Shown: positions 43,317-52,472, counted from the stretch's first letter. The stretch: 64,000 nt of DNA from Treponema sp. UBA6988 (GCA_002448445.1 DJYC01000041.1:67528-131527), one strand, 5' to 3'. Translations and numbers: made by a program. The notes: a model not told the origin generated them from the letters alone.

Positions 43317-44490
43317 TGCTCACCTCGATTTCTGCACGGAGTTTCCCGTTGTTTAGCCTCTGGGAGATTACACCCCTGGTGACTTCTTCTACCAGGGAAG
43401 AACTCTCGCCAAGGTTTGTTAGGCGGAGCTTTGCCTGTGTAATGTTTCCTGTGTGCAGGGTTGCAATTACAAGATGCCCTGTAAGAGCCGCCTGAAGCGC
43501 AACTTTGGCCGTAAGACTGTCGCGTATTTCTCCAATGAAAATTACGTCTGGATCCTGTCTGAAAACCCTCCTTAGTGCATCTGCAAAATCCATGTCATGT
43601 CCTGCCTGAATCTTAACCTGCGTAACTCCCGGTAAAACATATTCGGGGGGATCCTCCAAACTGATTATTTTTTTGGTCTCGCATTCAGTCTTCCTTATTT
43701 CCTGGAGAAGTGCTCCTGCTGTAGTGGATTTTCCGGAGCCAGTTGGACCACAGATAAGGATTAGGCCATTTTCCATGCGACAAAGTTTTTTTAGAAGCCC
43801 AATCTGCAAAATGTCATATCCAAGTTTTTCTAGCGAAAGTGGTATCTTTGATGAATCAAGGAGCCTGAGGACAACGGATTCACTTTCTCCGCTTGAACCG
43901 ACGGTGGGAATGCATGAGACTCGGACAAAAATACTTTCGTTTTTGTTTCCTCGGAATGAGAATTGCCCGTCCTGACCCCGCCTGTTTTCAACTACGTTCA
44001 TTTTTGCAAGAAGCTTTATTCTTTGAACGAGCGATTCCCGGCTCTTGTTTTCCAGACTTGTGTATTTTGACAATTTGCCTTTTACGCGGAAGCGCACGTC
44101 CTCTGATTCAATGTGTATATCTGTGGCTCCTTGGTGCTGTGCACTGAATATTAGGCTGGAAAGCAAGGCTGATGCTTCGTTTTCTTCCTTTTCTTTTAGC
44201 GTACTGCTTTCTTCCGCTGCCAGATTGTTTTCCTTGCGCTCAAAAAGTTTTGAAAGCATTAAGTTGAATTCTTCTTTTTTTATCTGCCTGAAATTTATAC
44301 CGCAAGTCTTTCCCGTAAAGTCATTTTTTGAATGGACTGCATGGCAGAGCCTTTCTTTTAGCTTTTCATTTGAAGAATCCAGAAGCCCGAATGTTATTGT
44401 GTTTTCCGGCTTGTTGTCATCAAGGACAATTGTTCCGTTGTGAAGACAGAACACCGGTGAAAGTGAAAAGTTGGAGTTAAAGCCGCTCAT
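43306..44490 (-). CDS. gspE: GspE, secretion ATPase
   Basis: 394-residue ATPase that drives pseudopilus assembly. Seen: Walker A CGPTGSGKSTT, Asp box ISLEDPPEY, Walker B DPDVIFIGEIRD, His box TGHLVIATLHTG. The four-cysteine zinc knuckle of typical GspE/PilB is absent and the N-terminal region is reduced, so it is about 100-150 residues shorter than usual. It begins immediately after the gspD stop. Confidence 0.9.
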   Translation of the reverse strand: MSGFNSNFSLSPVFCLHNGTIVLDDNKPENTITFGLLDSSNEKLKERLCHAVHSKNDFTGKTCGINFRQIKKEEFNLMLSKLFERKENNLAAEESSTLKEKEENEASALLSSLIFSAQHQGATDIHIESEDVRFRVKGKLSKYTSLENKSRESLVQRIKLLAKMNVVENRRGQDGQFSFRGNKNESIFVRVSCIPTVGSSGESESVVLRLLDSSKIPLSLEKLGYDILQIGLLKKLCRMENGLILICGPTGSGKSTTAGALLQEIRKTECETKKIISLEDPPEYVLPGVTQVKIQAGHDMDFADALRRVFRQDPDVIFIGEIRDSLTAKVALQAALTGHLVIATLHTGNITQAKLRLTNLGESSSLVEEVTRGVISQRLNNGKLRAEIEVSNVK

Positions 44491-46581
44491 TTAAAGCTCC
44501 TCTTTATTTGAGAAAATGAATTTGTCAAGGACGCGCTTGGTAAATTCTTTTTCAGATTCTTCCGGCTGCATTGGACTCTTTGCATCTTTTTCCTTTTTTT
44601 CGCAGTGGGGAATAAGATAGATTACAAGCTCTGTGTTTTCTTTTGTTCTTTTGTGGGACTTGAAGAGCCAGCCTATGACAGGAATTTTTGAGAGCAGGGG
44701 AGTCCTTTCTTCTACGAGGGAATCTTCGTTTTGCAGTAGACCGCTTAGGATTACAGGTTCTCCGCTTTTGCCAAGCACTTCTGTTGTGATTGTCTTTTCG
44801 CTTGTGGGAGGCGGGTTTCCTGTTTTGGAAGAAAGGTCTGCCCCTTGTCTTGAAACGCATGCGGCAACCTTGCTTGTTATCATTCCGTCTCCGCTTACCC
44901 ATCCTGTTATGTCTATTGTAAGGCCGGAAACAATTTCGCGTGTGATACCTGAGTAGACGGGCTTTCCTGTTTCAGGATCTAGGTTGTTGTCACGGTAGCG
45001 GTAGGTGTTTGTGTTCTTGAAATTTATCGTTCCTCCGTTAACGCCATGAAGGGTTGTGTCTGCAAAAACGTGTGCCCGGTTTTCGTTTATTGCGCTTTGA
45101 AGTGATGATGCAAACTTTAGTCCGAATGCTCCCACAACATCAAGGTTGAGGTTTAGGACTGAACCAAGTGCCGCGCTCATGTTGTGCTTGTCTCCCAAGG
45201 CAAGCCGTCTTGAGCTAAGAGATGCGTCAAAGGAAAAGTCATCCGTTGACTGGTACTGCATTACAAGCAGGTCGTAGCGGATTCTTTTTTCGCTAACGTC
45301 GATTAGGCTAAGGTTTTCCTTTAGCTGATTATATTGTTCTTCGCTTCCTGTAAAGAAAAATTCGTTGTCGCTTTTTGACTTTACGATTTGGGACTGTTCT
45401 ATTCCTGGTGGAAGGGCTGCCAGAAAGTCTGCGGTTTTTATGTAGCGCAATTCGATGCGCTTTATGTTTTGTTTTGTGTCGAATGATGACGAAAACTTTT
45501 CTATTGAATCGTGGAGCTTTGTTTTTGCAAAATATAGTATGGCATTTTCGTCTTCCAACATGATAGCCTGCTGCTGGCCGAATCTTTGCATAATAAGATT
45601 GTTTGCCTTTGTGCATGGATAGTACTTGAACTGGTGCCTCTTCCATATTTTGCCTGCGTCGCGCGCTGAACTGCTTTTTTCCTGTGGCGGGATGACGTAG
45701 TATATTCCCCCACATTCCGTGCAGTCAAGGTTTGCACTTGAGCAAATTAGCGAAAGCGTGTCTTCAAAACTCTTTCCCTGGAACTTTATCCTTTTTATTG
45801 GAGCTGATGTGTCGCATGAAAACAAAAACTGCTTTTGGGCATTTGAAAACAATTCTTCAAGGCAGACCCCCGCGCTTGTATCCTGAATGTCTGCGTCAAA
45901 AAGTTCTTGCTCCTGTTGATTGCGGGCGATGTGGAGTCGTGAGCTTCCTGCATTTTGCATGCGGCCATCGTTATGGTTTGTTGCCCGCTTTATATGAAAT
46001 TCGATTGAGGCTTGATCCTCCGTCCTAAAAACATTTTCACAGACGTATTCCTTCCCGCACTGCCTAATCAAGGCCTCCAGCAGGGTCTTTAGAGCTAGGC
46101 TTTTATCCTGCCCGCGGAAGTTTGCGTGGAGCGAAACTGGTGTTTCCGAAAGTTGCTCGTAAGTTACCGTTGTGCCGAAATAGCTTCCCAGTTTTTCTGC
46201 AATCATGGAAGGCTTGCAGTCCATTGCGTCTGCAAAGAAAGTGCCGTCTTCTTGTCTTATGCTTACCCTGCTTACAATCCACAGTTCAGGGCTTTTGTTT
46301 ACGTAAAGGCGGTGGGCTTTTAGAAAGCTGTCAAAGGCGTTTTCGAAAGACGTGCCTGCAAAGCGGAATGTCATCTTGCCGCTTACCGTGTCGTCCGCAA
46401 CGATTGCTATTCCCCGGTACATACTTACCGTGTAGAGAATTTCTCCTATGTCTTTGTTTACAAATTCAAATCCGTCGATTGATGAAGTTTGGTTTTTTGT
46501 TTGGGCAGAAAGGTCGCTTGGGAATGTTGCGCTGCCAACTGCAAGCCCAAGGCATAAAACTGCTAAGAGTCTTTTTTTCAT
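44491..46581 (-). CDS. gspD: GspD, outer-membrane secretin
   Basis: 696 residues. Sec signal (first about 26). N0/STN-like domain FVNKDIGEILYTVSMYRG, then N1-N3 type repeats, and the C-terminal secretin domain with VEERTPLLSKIPVIGWLFKS and ENTELVIYLIPH. It should form the outer-membrane pore. First gene of the operon; GGAG before the ATG. A promoter upstream is plausible (TTTAAC-17-TATATG on the minus strand) but not strong. Confidence 0.9.
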   Translation of the reverse strand: MKKRLLAVLCLGLAVGSATFPSDLSAQTKNQTSSIDGFEFVNKDIGEILYTVSMYRGIAIVADDTVSGKMTFRFAGTSFENAFDSFLKAHRLYVNKSPELWIVSRVSIRQEDGTFFADAMDCKPSMIAEKLGSYFGTTVTYEQLSETPVSLHANFRGQDKSLALKTLLEALIRQCGKEYVCENVFRTEDQASIEFHIKRATNHNDGRMQNAGSSRLHIARNQQEQELFDADIQDTSAGVCLEELFSNAQKQFLFSCDTSAPIKRIKFQGKSFEDTLSLICSSANLDCTECGGIYYVIPPQEKSSSARDAGKIWKRHQFKYYPCTKANNLIMQRFGQQQAIMLEDENAILYFAKTKLHDSIEKFSSSFDTKQNIKRIELRYIKTADFLAALPPGIEQSQIVKSKSDNEFFFTGSEEQYNQLKENLSLIDVSEKRIRYDLLVMQYQSTDDFSFDASLSSRRLALGDKHNMSAALGSVLNLNLDVVGAFGLKFASSLQSAINENRAHVFADTTLHGVNGGTINFKNTNTYRYRDNNLDPETGKPVYSGITREIVSGLTIDITGWVSGDGMITSKVAACVSRQGADLSSKTGNPPPTSEKTITTEVLGKSGEPVILSGLLQNEDSLVEERTPLLSKIPVIGWLFKSHKRTKENTELVIYLIPHCEKKEKDAKSPMQPEESEKEFTKRVLDKFIFSNKEEL

Positions 46582-46730
46582 TTTTGTCTCCGTTTTTTTC
46601 TTTGGTCTACATATATATATTCATAGCTAAAAGTTAAAAACATAGAAGTTTGCGTAAATTTTTTTGAGAAATGTTCCCTTCGACAAGCCGCTTGACGCTG
46701 CGCTGCGAGTGCAGGGAACGGTATTTTTAT

Positions 46731-47000
46731 TTCTTGCCAATTAATATAAAGCCATGGATGAGGGCGTTCTTGCCGAGCAATACCGAGCCATGGATGGCGG
46801 CTTAGCAACATGCAGAAGTGCAACGCGCTTCTGCAATCCCAAGAAAATCCATGGATGGATTTTCTTGGGCGACGTACGCCGTCCGTGGAGGGGCGGGCGC
46901 GAGCCCGTTGCGTAGCAATGGAGCGGGTAGGGGCCCGCGGAACCCCGGAAGGGCGGTGACAAAAGGCATGGGCGGTCGAATTAGCCAAAGAGTAAAATGG
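46731..47000 (+). repeat. Composite repeat: GCCATGGATGG element plus family A copy 6
   Basis: 46731-46815 repeats the element seen at 11031 (TTTCTTGCCA, then AGCCATGGATGGCGGCTTAGCA). 46838-46869 is a perfect long hairpin (CCAAGAAAATCC, centre ATGGAT, GGATTTTCTTGG). 46884-47000 is family A (TGGAGGGGCGGGCG ... GCAATGGAGCGGG ... CGGAACCCCGGAAGGGCGG) with the 3' extension GGCATGGGCGGTCGAATTAG...AAAATGGTAGAG, shared with the copy at 55611. No gene between gspD and the DUF4230 gene. Confidence 0.7.
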
Positions 47001-47093
47001 TAGAGCGTATAATAGTACCGTCCAGAAAATTAAGAAGAAATACGCTTTTATAAAAAGAAAATTTATGATACATTTTTTTTAGGAGATTGACTT

Positions 47094-47837
47094 ATGGAAA
47101 AAAAATCTTTGAAGAAAAATGCTGGTCGTGCGGGAAAAAAGGCCGGGCATGAAGAAAGAAATGAAGTTGCACTTAGGGAAGAAGAATATAGAAGGATAGA
47201 CAGGGAAAGTGAGCGCGACTATGCTGGGCGGGAAGAGAGGGGAAGGGCTTCTTCTTTTGCCGGGACTTTGCGCCTTGTGAAATTTTTTGTCTTCCTGTTT
47301 GTTTTGCTTGCTGCTCTTCTTGCCGCTTACTATGGCTGGAAAAAATTTACAAAGATTCAGATAGAAAGAAAATATTCTACGATTTCTTCGCAGATTCAGG
47401 AAGTTGCAGAACTTACTGCGATTAAGTACACCTACAACGATGTTGTGAGCATAAAAAAATCTGCGGTGGGCGGAATGAGCAAGGCCTACAGCATTGTTAA
47501 GTACACGGGAATTATCCGTGTTGGAATTCGCGATGTTTCTGATATTGGAATAAACATTAGTCCCGATGGAAACAGCGTTTCTGTAAAAGTTCCGCGCTCG
47601 GAGATTTTGGAGAATGCCCTTCTTAGCCAGGAAGTGTTTGATGAAAAGGACGGCGTTTTTGTTGGCGTGAACACCAAGGAAGTTATGGAAGAGATTAAGC
47701 GCGCAATGGAAAGTCAGCTTTCCCAGATAAAGGATTCTGGAATTGAAAAGGATGCGGATAAGAAGGTGAAGTCGCTTTTGGAGAGCATGATAAAGGGTGC
47801 GGGGTATGAATCTGTTAGCGTGAAGGTTGGGCTTTGA
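47094..47837 (+). CDS. DUF4230 membrane-anchored protein
   Basis: 247 residues. A highly charged N-terminal cytoplasmic stretch of about 55 residues, one membrane segment (about 60-83), then a DUF4230 domain: ISSQIQEVAELTAIKYTYND, YSIVKYTGIIRVGIRDVSDI, VSVKVPRSEILENAL, and a C-terminal helix-strand with VKSLLESMIKGAGY. Family function is unknown; it is thought to be a cell-envelope domain. Ribosome site GGAG. The gene is alone, followed by tandem repeats. Confidence 0.75.
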   Translation: MEKKSLKKNAGRAGKKAGHEERNEVALREEEYRRIDRESERDYAGREERGRASSFAGTLRLVKFFVFLFVLLAALLAAYYGWKKFTKIQIERKYSTISSQIQEVAELTAIKYTYNDVVSIKKSAVGGMSKAYSIVKYTGIIRVGIRDVSDIGINISPDGNSVSVKVPRSEILENALLSQEVFDEKDGVFVGVNTKEVMEEIKRAMESQLSQIKDSGIEKDADKKVKSLLESMIKGAGYESVSVKVGL

Positions 47838-47852
47838 TTTTGCGGCTGGGGT

Positions 47853-47880
47853 GGATTATCGGGTCAAGCCCGATAATGAC
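47853..47880. repeat. Palindrome GATTATCGGGTCAAGCCCGATAATGAC
   Basis: Stem ATTATCGGG/CCCGATAAT around TCAAG. Same family as 55551-55576 (GATTGCCGGGTCAAGCCCGGCAATGAC) and the outer arms at 15743-15791. Its last bases begin the tandem repeat that follows. Confidence 0.65.
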
Positions 47881-48006
47881 AGCGGTGGGCTTTTGTAATG
47901 ACAGCGGTGGGCTTTTGTAATGACAGCGGTGGGCTTTTGTAATGACAGCGGTGGGTTTTTGTAATGACTGCGGTGCGCTTTTATAATGATAGTGGTGCGC
48001 TTTGAG
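47875..48006. repeat. 22-bp tandem repeat, six copies
   Basis: Unit AATGACAGCGGTGGGCTTTT plus GT. Copies 1-3 are identical (47875-47940), copy 4 has one change, copies 5 and 6 diverge (GCGC, ATAG). Repeats are head to tail with no spacers, and end 3 bp from the rpoN stop codon. The first copy starts within the AATGAC of the palindrome. Confidence 0.9.
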
Positions 48007-48009
48007 TTT

Positions 48010-49530
48010 TTACTGCCTGTTGTAGGATGATTCTATGTTGAGCTGCGCCCTGTATTTTGCAACGGTGCGGCGGGCAACATTTATTCCTTTTGCGGCAAGT
48101 GCGTCTGCAACTTTTTGGTCGCTCAGTTTTTTTGAGTCGTTTTTGTGCTCTTCGAGAATCTGTTTTATTTGGAAGAGTACCTGGTCTTTGCTTGTGTCTG
48201 AGACTGCGTTTGTAAAGAAATATTTTACTTCGAACAAGCCCCACTGGCACTGGATGTACTTGCTGTTTGCCATTCGGGAAATTGTTGTTTCGTGAACTCC
48301 TAGTATGTCTGCCACGTCTTTTTGCTTTAGGGCTGCAAGGTTGCCTGGGCCTTTCTTGAAAAATTCGTGCTGCATTTTTACGATTACGCAAACTGCGCTA
48401 AGGAGTGTGTCTTGGCGGTACTGGATGCTTTCTATAAAATCGCGGGCTTTTTTTATTCCTTCTGTTACGGCTTTGTTTTTTGAATCTGCGTACTGTTCGA
48501 AGGTTTTGTCTATGCTTAGGGCGGGGAGCCTGTCTTTTGCGGGGCGGACTTTCCAGACTGTTGCTTGGGGTTTGTCTGTTTTGCTAACTGTTGCTTTGCC
48601 GACCTGTGCTTGGTAAACCACCATGCCCTTGGAAAAGTCTTCTTCCGGCAAGCTTTCGCTTTCGTTTGCGGAAAGAACTTCCTCTACGTAAATGTCCGGG
48701 GCAACGTAATGGGCTTCCTTGATGCCGAATCCCTGTGCGGGAAAGGGGGTAAGGGTGCGGATAAAGTCTATTGCCTTTTGCACTGTGTCTTCCGTAACAT
48801 CTGAAAGCTCTATCTTTGAAATTTCATCGTCTTCTTTTAGTGCGAACATTTTCTTTTGTTCCGCAAGGTAAGAGATGATTTTCTTTGTTGCCCGGTCTGC
48901 AAGCGGCGGGTTTATAAAGTCCAGACGGCCGTTTAGGATAAAGAGGGCAAGGTGCTGGTTCTTGTCTTTTAGTCTTGCCTGTACGTAAAGGCTTTCCTCC
49001 GAATTTTTTGTGCAGCAGCCTTCGGGGGAAAATGACTGGATTAGGGAAATGATTTTGTTTAGCATTTCCGTTTTTTGTTCTGGATGGCCCTTGTCTATAA
49101 AGGAGATTGGGGAGAGCATGTGGAAGCCTTTGTCGGAGAGGTTGTAGATGAGCTTTTCGCCCAGGTCCATTTCTTCTTTGGAGAGGTCTTCCATGTGCAG
49201 CTGGCTTAGCAGGTTTTCTTTTAGGCTTTTTCTGAATTCTTGCTTTGATTCAAGTGCCTGTTGGTAAGAGTTGCTTGCTTCTTGGGCGGTTTGGCTTACA
49301 TTGCCGGTAACCCTTGTTGTGTCTGGCCTGTTTGAACCTGTCTTTTTTTTGCTTAGGGAAGAGCCTAGTTCCCTTACTTCCAGGGCAGGGTTTTCCGCCG
49401 CCTGCCTGTAGATTTCTTCGCGCAAGTCGGTGGAACCCATTGCAAGCAAATTCATGGCCTGAATCTGCTTTTGGCTCATCACTTGAAGTTGAGACTGTTT
49501 TAATGTCTGCTGAAAATCTATTGCCGCCAT
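48010..49530 (-). CDS. rpoN: RNA polymerase sigma-54 factor
   Basis: 506 residues. Region I is Gln-rich (QQTLKQSQLQVMSQKQIQAM); an acidic region follows; the core-binding domain and the helix-turn-helix (LGVHETTISRMANSKYIQC) are present; and the RpoN box ARRTVAKYR is intact near the C-terminus. It directs transcription from -24/-12 promoters with an AAA+ activator. No -24/-12 promoter and no activator gene were found in this window. No clear Shine-Dalgarno precedes the ATG at 49530. Confidence 0.92.
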   Translation of the reverse strand: MAAIDFQQTLKQSQLQVMSQKQIQAMNLLAMGSTDLREEIYRQAAENPALEVRELGSSLSKKKTGSNRPDTTRVTGNVSQTAQEASNSYQQALESKQEFRKSLKENLLSQLHMEDLSKEEMDLGEKLIYNLSDKGFHMLSPISFIDKGHPEQKTEMLNKIISLIQSFSPEGCCTKNSEESLYVQARLKDKNQHLALFILNGRLDFINPPLADRATKKIISYLAEQKKMFALKEDDEISKIELSDVTEDTVQKAIDFIRTLTPFPAQGFGIKEAHYVAPDIYVEEVLSANESESLPEEDFSKGMVVYQAQVGKATVSKTDKPQATVWKVRPAKDRLPALSIDKTFEQYADSKNKAVTEGIKKARDFIESIQYRQDTLLSAVCVIVKMQHEFFKKGPGNLAALKQKDVADILGVHETTISRMANSKYIQCQWGLFEVKYFFTNAVSDTSKDQVLFQIKQILEEHKNDSKKLSDQKVADALAAKGINVARRTVAKYRAQLNIESSYNRQ

Positions 49531-49741
49531 ATGTCTTTAATCGCCGGAAATCAATTTTGTGTTCCACTCCCAGAAAAATCTGCCAGAAACGCCTCAGTTG
49601 CGCGTACAAGGTATTAAGGTCGCTTTCGCTCCCCCGCGCAAAGGGCGTTTCTGTCATATTTTTCTTCCGTTGCACACAAAATTGATTTCCTGCATTATTG
49701 CATAAATTAAGGATAGTATAGCATAAAATTCGAAATGGGGG

Positions 49742-49747
49742 TATACT
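49742..49747 (+). promoter_or_regulatory. -10 box of a leaderless promoter (DUF1015 gene)
   Basis: TATACT ends 6 nt before the ATG at 49754. No ribosome site; the -35 region is weak. Confidence 0.45.
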
Positions 49748-49753
49748 CTTTGC

Positions 49754-51085
49754 ATGAATAATTTTGCTGAATACGGTCTGGCAGTGCCTGAGATTCTTCT
49801 GCCAAAGGATAAGGATTTAAAGACTTGGTGCGTTATTGCATGTGATCAGTTTACCCAGGATATTTCTTATTGGGAAAATGCGGAAAAGGCAACTTGTGGA
49901 AAACCTTCCACTTTGAATCTGATTTTGCCGGAGGTTTATCTTTCCAGACCAGACAAGGCTGAGCGCATAAAGAAAATTCATTTGGCCATGGATTCATATT
50001 TGAAGGAAGGTGTTTTTGATGCGCCAAAAAATGAATTCATTTATATAGAAAGAAAAACTGCTTTTGGCAGGGTAAGGAAAGGCCTTTTGTGTGCGGTAGA
50101 CCTTGATTCATACGAGTGGAAGCCCTTTAGCAAGAGCCTTATACGCGCTACGGAGGCCACCATTGTTGACCGCATTCCTCCGCGTAAGGAGATTAGGAAG
50201 GGCGCACCTCTTGAAAGCCCCCACATAATGCTTTTGGTAAACGACCAGCAAAGGCTTCTTGTTGAGCGTGCAGGGGATGCTGCAAAGAAAAAAGCCCCTG
50301 TTTATTCAGGCAACCTTATGCTTGAAAGCGGTTCTATTACAGGCTGGGCCCTTTCTTCTGATGATGAGCTTTCTTTGGTTAAGGATTCTCTTGGCAAATT
50401 AAAGCAGAAGAATACGGATTCTGACGGAAGTGCCTTTATGTTTGCGGTAGGAGACGGAAACCATTCGCTTGCCACGGCTAAGGCTGTTTGGGATGAATAC
50501 AAGGCAGAGCTTAAGGCATTGGGAAAGAGTGATGAAGAAATTGCAGCTTGCCCTGTGCGCTATGCCCTTGCAGAAATTGTTAACATTTATGACCAGGGTC
50601 TTACCTTTGAGCCTATTCACCGCGTTGTTTTGGGTGCGGATAAGGATGAACTTGAAGGATTTTTGAAGGACAAAATGAATGCTTCTGTTTCTTTTGCAAA
50701 GGACCAGAGGGAGCTGGAGAAAGAAGTTGCATCTTCCGGTGGAAACTTTGGCCTTGTCTATACTGCCTGTGGAAAGACAAGCTATGTTCTTTGCAAGACT
50801 GGCGTAAAGGAGCTTCTTGTTAGCAAGATTCAGCCCCTTCTTGATGACTTTATAAAAGAAAGAAATTCTTCTGGTAAGGCAATAGAGATTGACTATATAC
50901 ACGGAAGCGGGGAAGTCTTCCGCTTGGGTGCAAAAGAGGGGAACGTAACAATTCTTTTGCCACCTGTTGCCAAGGATTCTTTCTTTGCAACAATCAACAA
51001 GACAGGCCCCTTGCCAAGAAAGAGCTTTAGTATGGGAGAGGCCAGCGAAAAGCGCTTTTACCTTGAGTGCAGGAGGCTTTTATAG
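49754..51085 (+). CDS. DUF1015 family protein
   Basis: 443-residue cytoplasmic protein. The DUF1015 pattern is seen: WCVIACDQFTQDISYWE, then FIYIERKTAFGRVRKGL, the conserved FAVGDGNHSLATAKAVW and FEPIHRVVLGA. The GDGNHS motif suggests an enzyme active site, and these proteins have been proposed to be oxidoreductases or kinase-like, but no activity is established. The mRNA is predicted leaderless. pth follows immediately. Confidence 0.85.
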   Translation: MNNFAEYGLAVPEILLPKDKDLKTWCVIACDQFTQDISYWENAEKATCGKPSTLNLILPEVYLSRPDKAERIKKIHLAMDSYLKEGVFDAPKNEFIYIERKTAFGRVRKGLLCAVDLDSYEWKPFSKSLIRATEATIVDRIPPRKEIRKGAPLESPHIMLLVNDQQRLLVERAGDAAKKKAPVYSGNLMLESGSITGWALSSDDELSLVKDSLGKLKQKNTDSDGSAFMFAVGDGNHSLATAKAVWDEYKAELKALGKSDEEIAACPVRYALAEIVNIYDQGLTFEPIHRVVLGADKDELEGFLKDKMNASVSFAKDQRELEKEVASSGGNFGLVYTACGKTSYVLCKTGVKELLVSKIQPLLDDFIKERNSSGKAIEIDYIHGSGEVFRLGAKEGNVTILLPPVAKDSFFATINKTGPLPRKSFSMGEASEKRFYLECRRLL

Positions 51086-51087
51086 CC

Positions 51088-51741
51088 ATGATTCAGCTGG
51101 TTGCATTTTTGGGAAACTATGGCCGCGAATACGAGAACACAAGGCACAATACCGCCTGGATGTTTGAAGACTCGCTGCCTTTTGCAAATAAAATAAGCTG
51201 GCAGAACAAGTACAAGTCTGACTTTTGTGCAATTGACTACGAAGTGCTTATGGGCTGGCTTTTGGAAAGCGGGCTTGTAAAGCAGAGGTCTGACGGTTCT
51301 TTGCCCATTCCTTCTTCCGCACCTGCAAAGATTTATTTTATGAAGCCTCTTACCTACATGAACCTTAGCGGCGATGCGGTTGTAGAGGCGGCTCATTTTT
51401 TTAAGATTCCGCCGGAAGACATTCTGATTGTGCACGACGAGATAGAGCTTGCGCCGGGCTTTGTTAGCCTAAAGTGGGGCGGTGGCCTTGGAGGGCATAA
51501 CGGTTTGCGTTCTGTAAAAGCGGTGCTTGGTACTGCTGACTTTTGGAGGCTGCGCTTTGGCGTTGGAAAGTGCACCAACGGTTCTGTTGCGGATTATGTC
51601 CTTGGCAAATTTGCGGGGGACGAGGCAATTCTTATGAGCCAAGTCTTTGAGATGACGCTTCCTCTTTTTGCAAAGGTTCTTACCGCAAAGGATGCCCACA
51701 ATCTTTTGGGTGAGTGGGGAAAGAAGAAGCTTGTGGAATAG
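51088..51741 (+). CDS. pth: Peptidyl-tRNA hydrolase
   Basis: Frees tRNA from stalled peptidyl-tRNA. 217 residues. Motifs: FLGNYGREYENTRHNTAW with the catalytic His in TRHN, MKPLTYMNLSG, VHDEIELAPG with the catalytic Asp, and GGLGGHNGLRS. An insertion near residues 50-75 (about 20 residues) makes it slightly longer than E. coli Pth (194). The ATG at 51088 lies 2 bp after the previous stop, with AGGAGG at 51071-51076. Confidence 0.93.
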   Translation: MIQLVAFLGNYGREYENTRHNTAWMFEDSLPFANKISWQNKYKSDFCAIDYEVLMGWLLESGLVKQRSDGSLPIPSSAPAKIYFMKPLTYMNLSGDAVVEAAHFFKIPPEDILIVHDEIELAPGFVSLKWGGGLGGHNGLRSVKAVLGTADFWRLRFGVGKCTNGSVADYVLGKFAGDEAILMSQVFEMTLPLFAKVLTAKDAHNLLGEWGKKKLVE

Positions 51742-51744
51742 CGG

Positions 51745-52395
51745 TTACTGAAGTTCTTCGATTTTACTAAGCTTTGATTTTTTGTTCTTTACGGCATAAA
51801 TTGAAGTCAGCACTGTTGCAACGATTATTGTAGCCGTTATTATTTCCCAGATTCCGTTTGTGGCAAGCGTACATGCGATTATTGCGATGAAGCCTCCGAC
51901 CGGGGAAAGGTTGTCCGTAGAAAAGCCGAACTGTTCCATTGCGCCTTTCATTCCCTGCAGAAGAGGCTCCGCGTAGAAGATGTAGAGGGCTGCCATTACG
52001 ATAAGTGTGTGGCAGAGTGTGCCTACGGCTGCTGCGATGGAGCCGGAGATTACTTTTGAAAAGCCGGGCAGCTTGTTTAGCAGCTTGCATATAGCCCAGA
52101 CCGCAACCGGGAAAAGCATTCTTGGCAGGACTGAGCAGAAGGGGTTGATGAAAAAGGGGCTTCCTGTTTGGGCTGCCCTGATTAGGCTTGAAAGACCGAA
52201 TATGAGACCTACGCTTACTCCCGGGACAAGGCCTGCAAGTATTACGGCAAGGATTACCGGGATGTGCATTATGGTTATGGCAAGGAGGCCTATCTGTATG
52301 TAGCCGAGGGGGGTAAAGCTTAATACTACGCTGAGTGCCCCGAATACGCCCGTAAGCGCGATTTTATAGTTTATTGAGCGGTTTGTTTTTTCCAT
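51745..52395 (-). CDS. ECF transporter S component
   Basis: 216 residues, six membrane segments. The pattern IALTGVFGALSVVLSFTPLG, then HIPVILAVILAGLVPGVSVG and FFINPFCSVLPRMLFP is that of substrate-binding (S) components of energy-coupling-factor vitamin transporters, near the PanT/FolT-type group. The shared energising module (EcfA/A'/T) is not in the window, so it must dock with one encoded elsewhere. No riboswitch was seen upstream. Vitamin specificity cannot be read from the sequence. Confidence 0.8.
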   Translation of the reverse strand: MEKTNRSINYKIALTGVFGALSVVLSFTPLGYIQIGLLAITIMHIPVILAVILAGLVPGVSVGLIFGLSSLIRAAQTGSPFFINPFCSVLPRMLFPVAVWAICKLLNKLPGFSKVISGSIAAAVGTLCHTLIVMAALYIFYAEPLLQGMKGAMEQFGFSTDNLSPVGGFIAIIACTLATNGIWEIITATIIVATVLTSIYAVKNKKSKLSKIEELQ

Positions 52396-52472
52396 AAAAA
52401 GCCTCTGTAAAACTCTGGTGATTTTTAATTTATAATGTGATTTTACTTAAAAATCAAGGGACTGTAAAGGGC

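Noticed and set aside
46578..46988. 136-codon frame on the minus strand upstream of gspD
   Set aside because: It is a read through the composite repeat; similar frames appear at every long family A copy.
47875..48006. Possible CRISPR array
   Set aside because: The 22-bp units are head to tail with no spacers, and no cas gene is nearby.
49250..49675. Open frame on the minus strand overlapping the rpoN start (141 codons)
   Set aside because: Mostly out of frame inside rpoN; only a weak ribosome site and no recognisable domain. A short leader peptide cannot be excluded.
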